Origin: Ursus arctos
Lineage: Eukaryota; Chordata; Mammalia; Carnivora; Ursidae
Reading direction: 5' to 3'
Assembly: GCF_023065955.2 (NCBI RefSeq)
Contig: NW_026622808.1
Span: forward strand, 39,754,475-39,818,474
DNA length: 64,000 bases
Shown here: one piece after another, positions 11,335-23,329 of the stretch
Layout of the letters: every line of letters begins with the position of its first letter
How positions within the stretch are numbered: the first letter of the stretch is position 1
Translations under genes and position numbers: made by a program
The notes under the pieces: model-generated
Told to the model about the DNA's origin: nothing
Seen by the model: only the letters and a program-made list of their open reading frames with translations
Database searches by the model: none

Positions 11335-11460
11335 ATGCAACCTCAGCTACATATTAGAATCATCTGGAGCTTTTAAGACACATTGATACCTAGGCCCAGT
11401 CCCCCAGAGATTATGATTTAATACTTATAAATTATTTCATATTTTAAAAAATCTGTTAAT
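11335..11460 (+). mobile_element. MER5A-like hAT remnant
   Basis: 'ATTAGAATCATCTGGAGCTT' then 'ACCTAGGCCCAGTCCCCCAG' and 'GATTATGATTTAAT' follow the MER5A order (non-autonomous hAT-Charlie). Confidence 0.7.
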
Positions 11461-11867
11461 TGTTAATATCTATGAAGATCATAGTGGCTGCATGACTGCT
11501 AATTTGATGGAATATTGAGAAGTGAAAATACGTTAACTTAGTCATACATTTCTGTATTAAGTGGAATAAGGTGACAATTTTTGTCATAGGCATTTATCTT
11601 CCTTTTGAGACTGCTGATACCAGCTAAAACCCCCTACTTGAAAAAAAAAAAAAGGAAAAATACTCATACACAAAAGATCCTGTGTGACTTTTGGTTAATG
11701 ATGTTTGTAAACTGCCTATATAATGTTATTGTGAAGTTTACTTGTAAAATGAGCGTATAACTCATTTTGAATTGCTGTTATACAGTTTTAGATGCTTTAA
11801 AATAAAAATAGTACTAAGTGTTCAGGAAAATCACAAGGATTGAGACTTTGTAGTATTAACCTTCTCA

Positions 11868-12034
11868 AGATTTTATTTACTTATTTGAGAGAGAGAGAAC
11901 ACAATCAGGGGAGGGGCAGAGGGAGAAGCAGACTACGCCACTGAGCAGGGAGCCAGACATGGGGCTCGATTCCAGGACCTGGGATCATGACCTAAAGGCA
12001 GACGCTTAAGCAACTGAGCCACCCAGGTGCTGCT
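11868..12034 (-). mobile_element. CAN-SINE, antisense
   Basis: Ends GAGCCACCCAGGTGC. Flanks TGTAGTATTAAC (11849-11860) and TGTAGTATCAAC (12036-12047). Confidence 0.9.
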
Positions 12035-12077
12035 CTGTAGTATCAACTTAATGTTAAAATTTCTATTCCTATCACTG

Positions 12078-12276
12078 TGGGGGTTTTTTTTGTTGTTGTT
12101 TATTTGTTTGGTTTTTTGAGAGAGAGAGGAGAGAAAGAGAGAAGAGGGGGAGGGGCAGAGGGAGAGAGAGACTCTCAATCAGACTCCACGCTGAGCGTGG
12201 AGCACTGAATCTCAAGACCCTGAGACCATGACCTGAGCTGAAACCAAGAGCTGGATGCTTAACCCAGGTGCCTCTG
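12078..12276 (-). mobile_element. CAN-SINE, antisense, 5'-head deleted
   Basis: GAGAGA-rich, then 'AGACTCCACGCTGAGCGTGG' and 'GCTTAACCCAGGTGCC'. The GACTGAGCCA part of the head is missing. Confidence 0.85.
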
Positions 12277-12755
12277 TATGTGGTTTTCAATGCATGTACT
12301 CCAGTATAGAATAAAATGCTAGCAATATTTAGCAAACGTTACGTGTTTACTTGATACTGGGGAATTTGAGGTACATATCAATCTAAAAACTCAAATATAT
12401 TCATTATTTCCTGATACCCTGAGGGAATGTCAATTTAGAAAGTAGGATTTTCTGATGAGTTCAAAGTAGACCTTTTACAACCAAATCATTTTTGGATGGA
12501 AATTTTTCTAAAGTGATTAAACATTTCTTTGTCACTTTAAATAGAGTAAAGGACAAAAACTTTACTTAATGACCTGATTGTATTTACTAATAGATTTATG
12601 CACTCAGAGGCATTAGAGGTTGTAAGTTTTTTACCCCTGTGCTAGGTGACTTTATATTAGCATGTTTTAAAATCACTGAATTATGCATTTTTGTAACGTG
12701 TTGATTCTTCTGGGTTATTTCAGTTTTCTGGGTCAGCCATTACTACAAGAACTGT
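12277..12755. other. Unclassified intronic sequence
   Basis: No gene or repeat that I recognise. Confidence 0.5.
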
Positions 12756-12858
12756 TTAGAAACAAAATATATGTGTTTTAAACATATATATTTATATATT
12801 TTTTACATATATATGTTTATATATATATAAATGTATGTGTCTAAAACATATGTAAATA
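12756..12858. repeat. AT-rich, partly palindromic low-complexity tract
   Basis: Alternating ACATATATAT and TATATATGT blocks that are mutually complementary (AAACATATATAT versus ATATATATGTTT), so it can fold into hairpins. Confidence 0.75.
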
Positions 12859-13375
12859 TGGATCTGTGAGGAAACATGAATTTTACAGTGCGTGAACTTG
12901 GACATCTGCTCCCACATTTCTCTTCTTTCCTTCTGGTTATCAAGTGAATATGTTTTAAGTAAAGTGGTATTACTGGAATCTTTGATAAATATATTGCTGA
13001 AGCCTTTAAGAAAAATGTTAAGATATTTTACCTAGGATCAGGTAACAAATGGCCATGAAATTTCTTCAGCTTTTTACAATATAAGTTATTTTGATCTCTT
13101 CAGCCTTTCTTTACAATATGTTATTTTTGTGTTACTTGTTCAAAATTTTCAGTAACTATGTAGCTTCATTTATTGGAAAATATGTAATGCGTACCTTTAT
13201 AGTTCTTTCAGCAAATGTTTATCAGTCTTCTACTACCAGGTGCTAGAGATGAAAAAACAAATGTCTGACTTCTTGAGATCATAAGTCTATTTGAGTAAAA
13301 CAATAAAAAACCTTTGAGTATAGTATAATATTTTTATAGTGATGTATGTCTGGGTGTTACGGTATTATGAAGGAG
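12859..13375. other. Unclassified intronic sequence
   Basis: AT-rich. Nothing recognised. Confidence 0.5.
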
Positions 13376-13379
13376 GAGC

Positions 13380-13760
13380 ACCTAATTCAGTGCACCAGTT
13401 AGTTTATGCTAGTTATACTGTGGTAATGAACAATACAAGACCTCAGTGATTTATTTTTTGCCCATGTTACATGTTTAGGTAGATGGCAGCTCCATCCACA
13501 GTTGTTTTCCTTTCTGGAATTCAGGCTAAAGGAGAAGGTCCTGTCTGGGACATAAATCATGGGATTACAGTTAAGGTTCTGCTCAGAAATGGCTCATGTC
13601 ACTTCCATTCACATTTTATTACCCAAAGCAAGTCACATGGCCAAGTGTGACAAAATTGAACAGGGAAGTATAATTAATATTCATATAGGGAGAAGCCGTG
13701 GAACAATTGAGCACAGTTGTACATTTTACTACAATCACTTAGTTCCTGACTCAAAGTGAA
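13380..13760 (+). mobile_element. Unclassified interspersed-repeat-like segment
   Basis: 'GATGGCAGCTCCATCCACAG', 'CAGGCTAAAGGAGAAGGTCC' and 'AAAGCAAGTCACATGGCCAA' occur in an order I associate with a common old mammalian repeat. I cannot name its family. The open frame at 13559-13759 belongs to it and is not a gene. Confidence 0.45.
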
Positions 13761-14550
13761 AATTATGTAGCTTTGGGAACTATCAAATAAGAATATATTT
13801 TGGCAAAAATAAGGTTGTTTTCTAGTCTTTTATGAGCGTTGTAATATCCATAAGGTAAATGATTTGTATTTCTCTCAGAGATGAGAAAATTAAGATATAA
13901 GTTATAATTTGAAGTAGTGTTTTTGTTTTTGTTTTTGGAGAGATCAAAGACTATCATTAATATACTACTTACTTAGTATCTTCTGTGAGTATTTCTGACA
14001 TCTGACATTGAATTATGGGATTTAGTCATAAGTGTTTTTTTCCAAACATCTTTTCAGTCTATCTTGCCTATTTGCTTTGTCACAGACTGAATCTACATTA
14101 ATCATATTTTCAGGTAGAATCCTGGGATCTGTGAGTTCATAGGTCAGACATTAGAGTAGGTAGAGAGTGATATAAATTACATAGCATTTGCTTATTGAGC
14201 ATCTCTTTATTAAGCATCTGTGGCATGTTTGTAAGTTGATAGCGATATGGGGTGTCAGGATGTGATCCCTGCCTTTAGTGATTCTACATAAGTCTACATG
14301 TATACAGATATTTACAATGCTCAAAGAGGTACTATTCAAATGAACTGCAGTAGTAATCTTGATGATGGAATGACCAATTGATAAGGCAATGAAGGAGGGA
14401 ACAGAATGTCACCAGAGGTGACATCTAGAACAAGTCTTAAAAGAAGAGCAAGATTTTAGCATGCAAATGAGGAAGTACATTTTAGGCAGCATCAATAAAT
14501 AGCATGAGTAACGGCATGAAGGAGAAAAAATAGGTGGCTCGTTTGAGAAA

Positions 14551-14643
14551 CTAAAAAGTAATCTCTATGCCCAATGCGGGGCTCGAACTCACTACCCCAA
14601 GATCAAGAGTTGTGTGCTGTACCAACTGAGCCAGCAGTTGCCC
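14551..14643 (-). mobile_element. CAN-SINE, short older type, antisense
   Basis: 'TAATCTCTATGCCCAATGCG' and 'CCAACTGAGCCAGCAGTTGC'. Flanks CTCGTTTGAGAAA (14538-14550) and CTTGTTTGAGAAA (14644-14656). Confidence 0.88.
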
Positions 14644-14712
14644 CTTGTTTGAGAAATTTTGAGTGGTTTTGTGGGACATGGTATGGGGGAAGGGACAGAA
14701 GATGAGGCAGAA

Positions 14713-14908
14713 GGGGCACTTGGGTGGCTCAGTTAAGTGTCTTCCCATGCCTCAGGTCATGATCCCAGGTTCCTAGGTTTGAGCCACACGTTGGTCTCCC
14801 TGCTTAGCAGGGAGTCTGCTTCTCCCTCTCCCTCTCCTCTTCCCTGCCCTGATGTACTCTCTGTCTGCCTCTCAAATAAATAAATAAAATCTTAAAAAAA
14901 AAAAAAAA
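14713..14908 (+). mobile_element. CAN-SINE
   Basis: Full length with an A15 tail. Perfect target duplication GATGAGGCAGAA (14701-14712, 14909-14920). Confidence 0.95.
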
Positions 14909-14952
14909 GATGAGGCAGAAAAGGTAGTTTAGGACCAAATCATGAAGGATTT

Positions 14953-15154
14953 TTTTAAAAGATTTTATTTATTCATTTGAGAGAGAGAGAGAAAGCGAGC
15001 ATGAGTTGGTGGGAGGGACATAGGGTGAGGGAGAGAGAGAATCTCAGGCAGACTTCGTGCTGAGCATGGAGCCCACTGTGGGGCTAGATCCCATGACCCC
15101 GAGATCTTGACCAGAGCTGAAACCAAGAGTGAGACGCTTAACCCAGGTGCGCCC
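14953..15154 (-). mobile_element. CAN-SINE, antisense
   Basis: Flanked by CAAATCATGAA(G/A)GATTTT (about 14936 and 15155). Ends CTTAACCCAGGTGCGCCC. Confidence 0.92.
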
Positions 15155-15370
15155 AAATCATGAAAGATTTTAATCTCATGCTGCTTTTTCCTTTAGAACT
15201 GGTGGTGAGGAGTTCCAAAAGATTTTAAAAGAATCACGTGGTTAGATCTTTTGTTTTTGGAGGAACGGTCTTCGTGATAATGTGGGAGACATTGAAGCTA
15301 TACCTAGAGTCAAGGAGACCTGGTAGAGTGATGTAGTAGAAAGGACAGTTAGAAGCTGACTAGAATGCAG

Positions 15371-16555
15371 CAAAATCATCTGCATGGAGGGAGACAGACT
15401 TGGGAGTCCTCAAGCAAAGTAGTGAAGGCTGTAGGAAATACACTCCCAGGGAAGTTTGTACATTTCTAGAAATGTAGAAATTAAGAACTCTGGGGATGGT
15501 CAACATTTGAATAGCTGGTGGGGAAAAAGAAAACAGAGTTGGAAGAACAGCCAGAGAAGTAGGAAGACCGGGAAAGACTGGGTTTGTGAGGAACAAGGCA
15601 GGGGAGAGTTTTTGAGAAGATAATTGTTAACAGGACTCAAATGTCACTTTATAAGGAGTGAAAGCAGTAAAAACTGGGCTACTCAGTGGAATAGTGAGTA
15701 TGGAAGCTCACTAGCAATGGGTAAAGGGCTATAAATGAGGGAGTGTTACAGCCCTGAAAGTGCTTGAATAAGTGAATGCAGAAGGTAATTAAGAGCATTT
15801 CCATGTAAAAGATATGTGTACGTACACTTCTGTTTTGATAATTTTTTTTTCCTCCAGTTTTTGTTGTTGCTAATTCCATGGAGACTGCAGAGGTTCCCTA
15901 CAGGGGTGGGGCAGGTGGTGTTGAATAAGAAAAGCCTTATAGGTTAGGCATTCCCTAGCCAGATTAATTTTTCAATAGACTTAAATGTAAGTTGAGATCT
16001 TACTGAGTTAAATATAATTTGTGCAAATGGGACATGAATCACAGATGTTAAAAATACATAGGAATGTTAAAATGTTGTAATTCTACACATTAGAAATTCA
16101 GTAGCATAGATGATATTTTCTAGTATTTTTTGATATTCTGAATTTTTAAAGCTAGGAATTTATCTTTCCATTTCTCTTGGTACCAAAAAAGTCTTTCTCT
16201 GCAAAGTGTGTATGTGTGTGTGTAGCTGGAGACATATCCAGCTCTTACTGTGTCCAAAGTATGTGAATGAGAGACTCTTTGAGGGCTGCTTAATCTGGGG
16301 ATGATTGAGAGTTATTTTATATTTGGCCAGAATTAAATTTTTAGCATAAATCCTATAATATTCAACAAAAGGGTTAAATGTTTTTGTATCTACCCTGATA
16401 AACACTTAACTGTTAAAGAATGGTTATAGGAACTTATAAACCAAGACTTAATAAAATGAAACACTAATGAAATTTGGATATTTTTGCAGTGAGAGATATA
16501 TTTTATGAATTATCAAATTCTGTTACGTAATTTTATTTTACTTTGGTCACTTCTT
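15371..16555. other. Unclassified intronic sequence
   Basis: No gene supported. 15680-15900 may continue old LINE sequence. A short TGTGTG run lies at 16208-16221. Confidence 0.45.
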
Positions 16556-16558
16556 TTT

Positions 16559-16762
16559 TCTTTTTTAATGATTGATTGATTGATTGATTTAGAGACAGTG
16601 CACACATGCAGAGAAGGGGGCAGAGGAAGTGGGAGAGAATCTCAAGCAGACTGCCCGCTGAGTGTGGACCCTAATGTGGGCCTCTATCTTACAAACCTGA
16701 GATCATGACCTGAGCTGAAACCAGGAGTTGTACACTCAACTGACTGAGCTACCGAGGTGCCC
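16559..16762 (-). mobile_element. CAN-SINE, antisense
   Basis: (GATT)n start, GAGACAG tract, and GAGCTACCGAGGTGCCCC end. The flanks TTGGTCACTT and CTGGCCACTT are a worn duplication. Confidence 0.9.
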
Positions 16763-16853
16763 CTGGCCACTTATTTTCTATTCACATAATTTTATAATAG
16801 TTTTTAAGTTTTGCATTCTTGTTTTTGTGGTAGTTGCTGAATATGTGACTTTT

Positions 16854-17080
16854 TTTTTTTAGTTTTTGAGAGAGCGTATGCATGCGTGTGCAGGGGAAGA
16901 GAGAATGAGAGGGAGTCTTTTTTTTTTCTTTTTTGAGAGAGAGAGGGAGAGCAGGGAGGGCAGGGAGGGGCAAAGGGAGAGAAAGAGTCTTAAAGCAGGC
17001 TGCATGCCCGGTGTGGAGATCATGACCAGAGCTGAAATTAAGAGTTGGTTGCTTAATTGACTGAGCCACCCAGGCGTCCC
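16854..17080 (-). mobile_element. CAN-SINE, antisense
   Basis: Target duplication AATATGTGACTTTT (16840-16853, 17081-17094). An internal T-run at 16918-16934 suggests a duplicated A-rich segment. Confidence 0.92.
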
Positions 17081-17094
17081 AATATGTGACTTTT

Positions 17095-19100
17095 AAAATG
17101 TAGTTTTAACAATAAGTAAAAATGAAGATATCAAGCAATTATTAAACATGTAAGACTAATAATTCCTCTGAATTTATACTATATAAAATGAGGTCATGTA
17201 TGTGGAGATGTTTTTATAAACTAGGTAGTTAGAAATTAAGTAGCTAATGTTGAATATAGGAGAAATATTTAAAATTCACTCTAAATGTAATAGAAAAACA
17301 TAAGTTACTCTGGAGCAAAGGGGTCAAATGAAATATTTTCAGTTTCAGAGAGTTTTATCCATGAACGTAAAGATAATAAAGATGTACTAAAATATATTTT
17401 TAAAATATATTTTATAGGAGTTCTTGGATAGAAAAATTTATTTTGAGTAGGGAGGTAGGAGAAGACGACTTTGGAGGAATGGCTTTTTTGTGAATTTTGG
17501 TGTAAGTATATAGCAGCAGTCTTACTTAAAAAAAAATGTGCCATTTTATTTAGCATGTCTTGCAGTTCTAAACCTTAGTACTCTTTTACTTGCACAATGT
17601 TTTCTCTTGTAAAGCATGTATGTCAAAACCCAGAATCTGCACTGTCACTTCCTTGTAGCTCTGCTACTAAGATAACACTCCTGAAACTGAGTGTAAATTT
17701 CTCAGGGTCTTGAAAAACAGTTTGAGAGCGAAATAAAAGTTAAGGTATGATTAATTTCCTAAGTTACAGCTATTTAAAAATTCATTTCAATATTTTCAAA
17801 AAACTATCAAATGATCTCCTATATCAGTAGAAAACTCCAAAAACTGCTTATGTTTTTTGGCATAGCATCTAAATTTACTCAGATTAAGTACTCAAAAATT
17901 GTAATTTTAGTTAGTAATGGAGATATCTCATACTTGAACCAATTTACATTCTTTTCTAAACTTCAGATTTGAAACTCTATAAAGACATTTCATCTCAAAT
18001 TTTGCTTGATATATTTTAGATTGTTAATAAAGTATGTAACTGAGGTAAATCCAAAATAGTATTCAAATGTGAGAATAAGTTTAACAGGACTTTTTAGTGT
18101 ATTATCTCTTTGGTGTGTTCAGAGGGAATTGTTTGAACTTGAACTACAGCTTTAATCGCACATCTATTGCCTGCAGGTATCTTGTTTAAAAAGAAAAGTG
18201 AGGTAAACTAACTAGTGACATTTGTCATTCTAACAATGGAGTTACTTTGATTTAAGAAACAAAATTTGTCATAATTGTGTTAGTTAAATATTTAAATGCA
18301 AACTTGCTAGTGATATTTTTATATAAAATACGTTTTGTGAGTATTGATTTTAGCATTTATGTGACAAGCCTAGAAACTTTCTATAAAACACGAATGCGTT
18401 ACAACAGGATGTGGTTTATTTTATTCTATGTAAACTTGTAAGTAAATTAGCTTAATTGGTCATTGTTAGAAATTGTCCTCATCTCTGTTATGACATTATC
18501 ATTGTGGTTTCTTCTTGTCTATTATCTTGAATTGAATTCCTTTAAGACGGGGAACTTTGTCTTCTGTGCTCCGTGTTCTAGGTTTAGCTAGTATTGAATA
18601 GGTTTTAACAGTTAGGATTTATATTTTCTTCTTAGATCTTGTAGATACTGATTTTGTGTATTATATTTTACTTAAATTATATCTTTTGTCTTTAGAGGGT
18701 TTTATTTTCTGCATCATGTGTTTCTTTTCCTTGACTATGATGAATTCTAAGTGTCTGTTGTTATTTTTACCATTTAAATAGTTGATTCTTTAGAGGTATA
18801 TGGAGCCATTTGTATTGTCCATCATACCGATGATGTAAAAAATAAAGGAAACTTATGACTATGTTTAAACATTTAACAATGACAAAAAAACAAACATTTA
18901 ACAACAACAAGCAAGTTATATAGGCTTCTTATCTGCCTCCTGTGTGGTATTTCAAGAGAAATTCTTTCCTTCCCTGAGACTAGTTTTACATCTCATATAT
19001 CTCTGGCTTTTTATCCATTACAATTCCATTTCTAGATGTGTAGAATTCCCTACTCTAGATGTGAATTCCTAAAACATATGCATAGTATTCTATAAATTTC
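17095..19100. other. Repeat-poor AT-rich intronic stretch
   Basis: About 2 kb without any SINE, L1 or L2 that I recognise and without a supported ORF. It is one of the longest repeat-poor runs in the window. Confidence 0.55.
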
Positions 19101-19104
19101 CAAG

Positions 19105-19210
19105 TACAGTTGATTCATTCAGACATCATTATTGAGCACTTCCTATGTGCTGAGCACTATTCTAAACAAAACAAAGTCCCTGCTTCCATGAAACTGACAT
19201 TCTAGCATGC
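19105..19210 (-). mobile_element. L2 3' end, antisense
   Basis: 'ATTATTGAGCACTTCCTATG', 'GAGCACTATTCTAAACAAAA' and 'TGACATTCTAGC' are the reverse of the conserved L2 3' terminus. Confidence 0.7.
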
Positions 19211-19410
19211 AGATACCATCATTCATCTTTCATTATCAACTCAGCCTGTTTAGGACAAATGGGAGTGCTTCAGTTCATCTTGTCCTATAAATTTGCTGTG
19301 TGAGAGCAATGCTATCATATGGCCTCAAAGTATTTTGGTTAAATTTGAGTTTTGTCTTCAATTATTAGTGCCCTGAATTTGTGAAATCTATACATACCTC
19401 CTTTAATTTT

Positions 19411-19604
19411 TTTTTTAAGATTTTATTTATTTATTCGACAGAGATAGAGACAGCCAGTTAGAGAGGGAACACAAGCAGGGGGAGTGGGAGAGGAAGAAGC
19501 AGGCTCATAGCAGAGGAGCCTGATGTGGGGCTCTATCCCATAATGCCAGGATCACGCCCTGAGCCGAAGGCAGACGCTTAACCACTGTGCCACCCAGGCG
19601 CCCC
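19411..19604 (-). mobile_element. CAN-SINE, antisense, young
   Basis: Perfect 18-bp target duplication CATACCTCCTTTAATTTT (19393-19410, 19605-19622). Confidence 0.96.
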
Positions 19605-19813
19605 CATACCTCCTTTAATTTTATAAATCTATATCATATATGTATCTTCTTGACCTCCTCTATACTATCAGGTAAACTTTACTTAAATTATTTTTGAAAG
19701 TCATCAGGGAACTGCTTAGATGGGTCATTGAATGCTTTTGTTTTGATGGTTATTTTTTTTTGTTTTCTCTACTCTGAAACTCACTTTTCCATCTTCCTCA
19801 GTATGATTTTTTT

Positions 19814-20011
19814 TACAGATTTATTTATTTATTTTAGAGAGAGAGAGAGAGCAGGAGCAGGAGGGGCAGAGGGAGAGGGAGAGAGAATCTCAAGCCGACT
19901 CAGTGCTAAGTGTGGAGCCCAACTCGGGGCTTGATCTCAGGACCCTGAGATATGACCTTGCCAAAACTAAGAGTCAGATGCTGAACTGATTGCGCCACCC
20001 AGGTACCTCCC
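19814..20011 (-). mobile_element. CAN-SINE, antisense
   Basis: Flanks CTCAGTATGATTTTT and CTCAATATGATTTTT. Ends TGCGCCACCCAGGTACC. Confidence 0.92.
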
Positions 20012-20264
20012 TCAATATGATTTTTAATAGAAATTTTATAACTTTTGTTTGCATGACATTGTACTTTTCTAGTTCTTAATTTTTTGATAGTTTTTATATT
20101 ACTGTCTTTGTTTCCATTGTCTGTGGTTTCCATACAGACTTTGTCTTTATTCTTTCAATTTCCCCACTAATTCTCTGAAAATTCACATGTTTACAGTCTT
20201 AAATGACCACTTCTAAGAACTTTATTTCAAAATTTATGTATTTATGATGAATTTCGTAACCATA

Positions 20265-20540
20265 TTTTTAATTTAATTTTTTTAATGATTTTTTATTATA
20301 TTATGTTAGTCACCATACAGTACATCCCCGGTTTCTGATATAAAGTTCGATGACTCATTAGTTGCATATAACACCCAGTGCACCATGTAATACGTGCCCT
20401 CCTTACTACCCATCACCGGTCTATCCCATTCCCCCACCCCCCTCCCCTCTGAGGCCCTCAGTTTGTTTCTCATAGTCCATAGTCTCTCATGTTTCATTCC
20501 CCCTTCTGATTACCCCCCCTTTCTTTATCCCTTTAAAGTA
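20265..20540 (-). mobile_element. Carnivore L1 3' UTR, antisense
   Basis: 'ACCCAGTGCACCATGTAATA', 'CGTGCCCTCCTTACTACCCA', 'CCTCAGTTTGTTTCTCATAG' and 'AGTCCATAGTCTCTCATG' match, on the reverse strand, the 3' UTR of the carnivore-lineage L1. Younger than the adjoining L1M. Confidence 0.85.
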
Positions 20541-21900
20541 TACACTTTAGTGGTTTTAGTGTACTCACAAAATTGTGCAGTTACTACCACTATTTATTTC
20601 CAGAATGTTTTTATTGCCCTCCAAAGAAACTCTCTACCCATTTAGCAATCACTCTTCATTTGCTCCTCTCCCAGCCTCTAGCAACCATTAATCTACTTTC
20701 TGCCTCTATAGATTTACCTATCTGGGACGTACTTCACGTAAATGGAATCATATAACATATGGACTTGCATATCTGGTTTCTTTCATTCAGTGTAGTCTTT
20801 TCAGGGTTCATCCATGTTTAGCATGTATCCATACTCTCTATCTTTTGTTGTCAAATAATATTCCATTGTAGGGATATACCACATTTCATTTATCACATCT
20901 GCCACATACTCAGTTGATGGACATTTGCATTGTTTCTATTTTTTGGCTATTATGAGTAATACCGCTGTGAACATACATGTACAAGGTTTTGTGTGGACAT
21001 ATGTTTTTAGTTCTCTTGGTTATATGCCTAGGAATAGAATTGCTGGGTCATATTGTAACTCCATATTTAATGTTTTAAGAAACAACCAAACTGTTTCCCA
21101 AAGCAGCCGCACTGTTTTACATTTCCACCGGCAGTGTATGAAGGTTCAGTTTCTCTACTTCTTGGCCAGTACTTGTTACTGTCTTTTTTATTGTAGCCAT
21201 CTAGTATGAAGTGATAGCTCACTGTGATTTTGATTTGCATTTCCCCAATAACTAATGATGTTGTGAGCATCTTTTCATGTACTTACTGGCTATTAATTTT
21301 TTTCGGAGAAATGTTCATATCCTTTTCCCACTTAAAAAATAAGGTTGTTTATCTTTTTATTGCTGAGTTGTGTATTCTGGATATAATTCCCCTATCAGTT
21401 GAATGATTTGCACATATTTTTTTCCATTTTATACGTTGTTTTGATGGTGCCCTTTTTTGTTGCTACAGTAAAATATACATTTTTTAGCATTTTAAGTGTA
21501 CAGTTCAGTTGTATTAAATACATTTACAATGTTGTGCAACCATCACCTTTATTCATTTCCAGAATTTTTGCATCATCTCAGACAGAAGCTCTGTACCCAT
21601 TAAGCAATAACTCCCCTTCTTCATCTCCCCCAGCCCCTGATAACTGCTGTTTCTACTTTGTGGCTCTATGAATTTGCCTATTCTAGGTCCCTCATATAAG
21701 TAGAATAATATAATATTTGTCCTCAAGGTGTCTTTTATAAGCACAAGTTTTTAATTTTGATGAAATTCACTTACTTATTTTTTATATTTGAAGTACGTTT
21801 TAATGATCTTAAAATTCTTCATTTATATTGTCATTTGTGCTTTTGATGTCATATCTAAGATGCTGTTGCCTAATCCAAGGTCATGAAGATTTATTTTAAT
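20541..21900 (-). mobile_element. L1M 3' half, antisense
   Basis: Reverse L1 from the 3' UTR ('ATTCCATTGTAGGGATATAC', 'TTGGCTATTATGAGTAATAC') into ORF2 ('AATTGCTGGGTCATATTGTA', 'TGTCATATCTAAGATGCTGT', 'GCCTAATCCAAGGTCATGAA'). Non-coding through many stops. Confidence 0.85.
21450..21735 (-). mobile_element. L1 3'-end fragment nested in the L1M, antisense
   Basis: A second copy of the same L1 3' UTR region already present at 20540-20760 (both contain a GTGCA(G/A)-CCATCACC type block and 'ATTTCCAGAAT'). It interrupts the reverse ORF2 between 'TTGTTTTGATGGTGCCC' and 'AAGGTGTCTTTTATAAGC', whose similarity suggests the target duplication. Confidence 0.7.
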
Positions 21901-22017
21901 CATTTTTTAGTACTCTCTTACTTGGCTCTTTCATCCATATTCAGAACATCAGTATAACTATCAAAGGTTCTATGAGAAGAGTTTATTAAATATTTTCTTT
22001 TAAAATTTTTAGATTGA

Positions 22018-22148
22018 GGCTCCTGGGTGGCTCAGTTGGTTAAGTGTTCAACTCTTGATCTCAGCTCAGATCTTGATCTCATGGGCCATGAATTCAAGCC
22101 CCACGTTGGGCCCCGCACTGGGCGTGGAGCCTACTTTAAAATAAAATA
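22018..22148 (+). mobile_element. CAN-SINE, short older type
   Basis: 'GGCTCCTGGGTGGCTCAGTT', 'GGCGTGGAGCCTACTTTAAA' and an (AATAG)n-like tail. Confidence 0.87.
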
Positions 22149-22184
22149 GGATAGCATAGAATAGAATATCTAGATAAGGATAGT

Positions 22185-22260
22185 GGGTTTCAGACTTTAG
22201 CATCTACTGGGATACTTACTAAAGCTGCAGGTTCCTCAGAGGATTTTTGTACATTTGTAG
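22185..22260 (+). mobile_element. MER5-like hAT fragment
   Basis: 'GTGGGTTTCAGACTTTAGCA' and 'GGGATACTTACTAAAGCTGC' resemble one end of MER5. Short. Confidence 0.5.
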
Positions 22261-22309
22261 TAAACTTCTAGGAGACTTCATTATGTTGAAAAAGTGTAGA
22301 AGTAAAATA

Positions 22310-22430
22310 GGCCATCATAGTGATTAAGAGCATGGATCCTGGAACCTAACTACCTGGGCGTGAATCCTGGCTGTCAGTTTCTAGCTATATGATCTTGGTC
22401 AAGTCACTTGTTCTCTCTGGGCATTCATTC
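22310..22430 (+). mobile_element. MIR SINE 5' part
   Basis: 'ATAGTGATTAAGAGCATGGA' then 'GATCTTGGTCAAGTCACTTG': MIR head and tRNA-related region. Confidence 0.75.
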
Positions 22431-22569
22431 CCTCTCTTATTGGGTCCTTTGTTCTCTCTGTTGCAAGCATTAAACAAGCAAATATCTGCAGAGGGCTTAG
22501 TCAATTTGGCAGTAGTGTTAACCACATACATGTTAGATATTGTCATACCCTTTAACTTTAGTAATGTCA

Positions 22570-22985
22570 TTTCTAAGGACTTAATCTAAGAACATTATCA
22601 GAGATGTTGCATAAAGATGTAGATATAACAGTTTCATCACAGAAATTAATTGCAAGAATTTACCATATATAGTCTAAATTAATGAAATTTATGAAATATC
22701 ATTTGCTATTTAGTCTATTTTCAAAAAATATTTAATGCCGTGAAAAATAATGATGTAAGTGAAAAAGGTAAATACATATACAACTGTATATAAAGTATGT
22801 CTCTAAATTTCTTTGAAAATATGGGGCAGGGAAGCAGAGTATTAGTCTTACAATGCATATAGAGAACTATGTGAAACTGTTGATAGTGGTTATTCTTGGA
22901 AGCTAGAAGGAGTGAATTTAATTTTCTTCTGTGCTTTATTGAATTCTCCTGCCTTCAACAATAAGTGCTTTATATTCAGAAAAAC
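22570..22985 (+). mobile_element. Old L1-type 3' end
   Basis: 'GATAGTGGTTATTCTTGGAA', 'TTTCTTCTGTGCTTTATTGA' and 'ACAATAAGTGCTTTATATTC' follow the usual old L1M/HAL1 3' UTR order. Confidence 0.6.
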
Positions 22986-23146
22986 AAATGATTTTTTAAA
23001 AAGACCAAACATGGGGGAAAGCCCACTTTAAAATGGGAAGAATGACAGAAAAATAGGAAAAGCCCAGTGTGAAATAGGAAAGCATAATGTCAGTAGGAAA
23101 CCTGAGTCCTTGTACTCGTATTGCTGTTAAATAGTTTCAAGCCTTG

Positions 23147-23249
23147 GGGCGCCTGGCTGGCTCAGTTGGTAGAGCATATGACTCTTGATCTTGGGGTTGT
23201 GAGTTCGAGCCACATTTTGGGTTGGCAGATTACTTAAAAAAAAAAAAAG
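23147..23249 (+). mobile_element. CAN-SINE, short older type
   Basis: 'GGGGCGCCTGGCTGGCTCAG', 'TGGTAGAGCATATGACTCTT' and an A13 tail. The head still looks like a tRNA-Lys gene. Confidence 0.9.
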
Positions 23250-23329
23250 TTTTGAACCTTGAATGAATTTTCTTTCTTCCTTGGGGGACACAGTTTCCTC
23301 ATCTGCAAAATGAGGAGTTGGGTTAAAAT

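Larger units (their letters stand above)
14190..15370 (-). mobile_element. L2-type LINE, antisense, cut by three SINEs
   Basis: The non-SINE parts read as reverse L2: 'AGGTGACATCTAGAACAAGT', 'AGCATGAGTAACGGCATGAA', then 'ATCATGAAAGATTTTAATCT' and 'AATCACGTGGTTAGATCTTT'. Diverged. Confidence 0.6.

Noticed and set aside
23147..23249. tRNA-like head that could be called a tRNA-Lys gene
   Set aside because: It is the 5' end of a short CAN-SINE with an A-tail. The same sequence recurs throughout the window.
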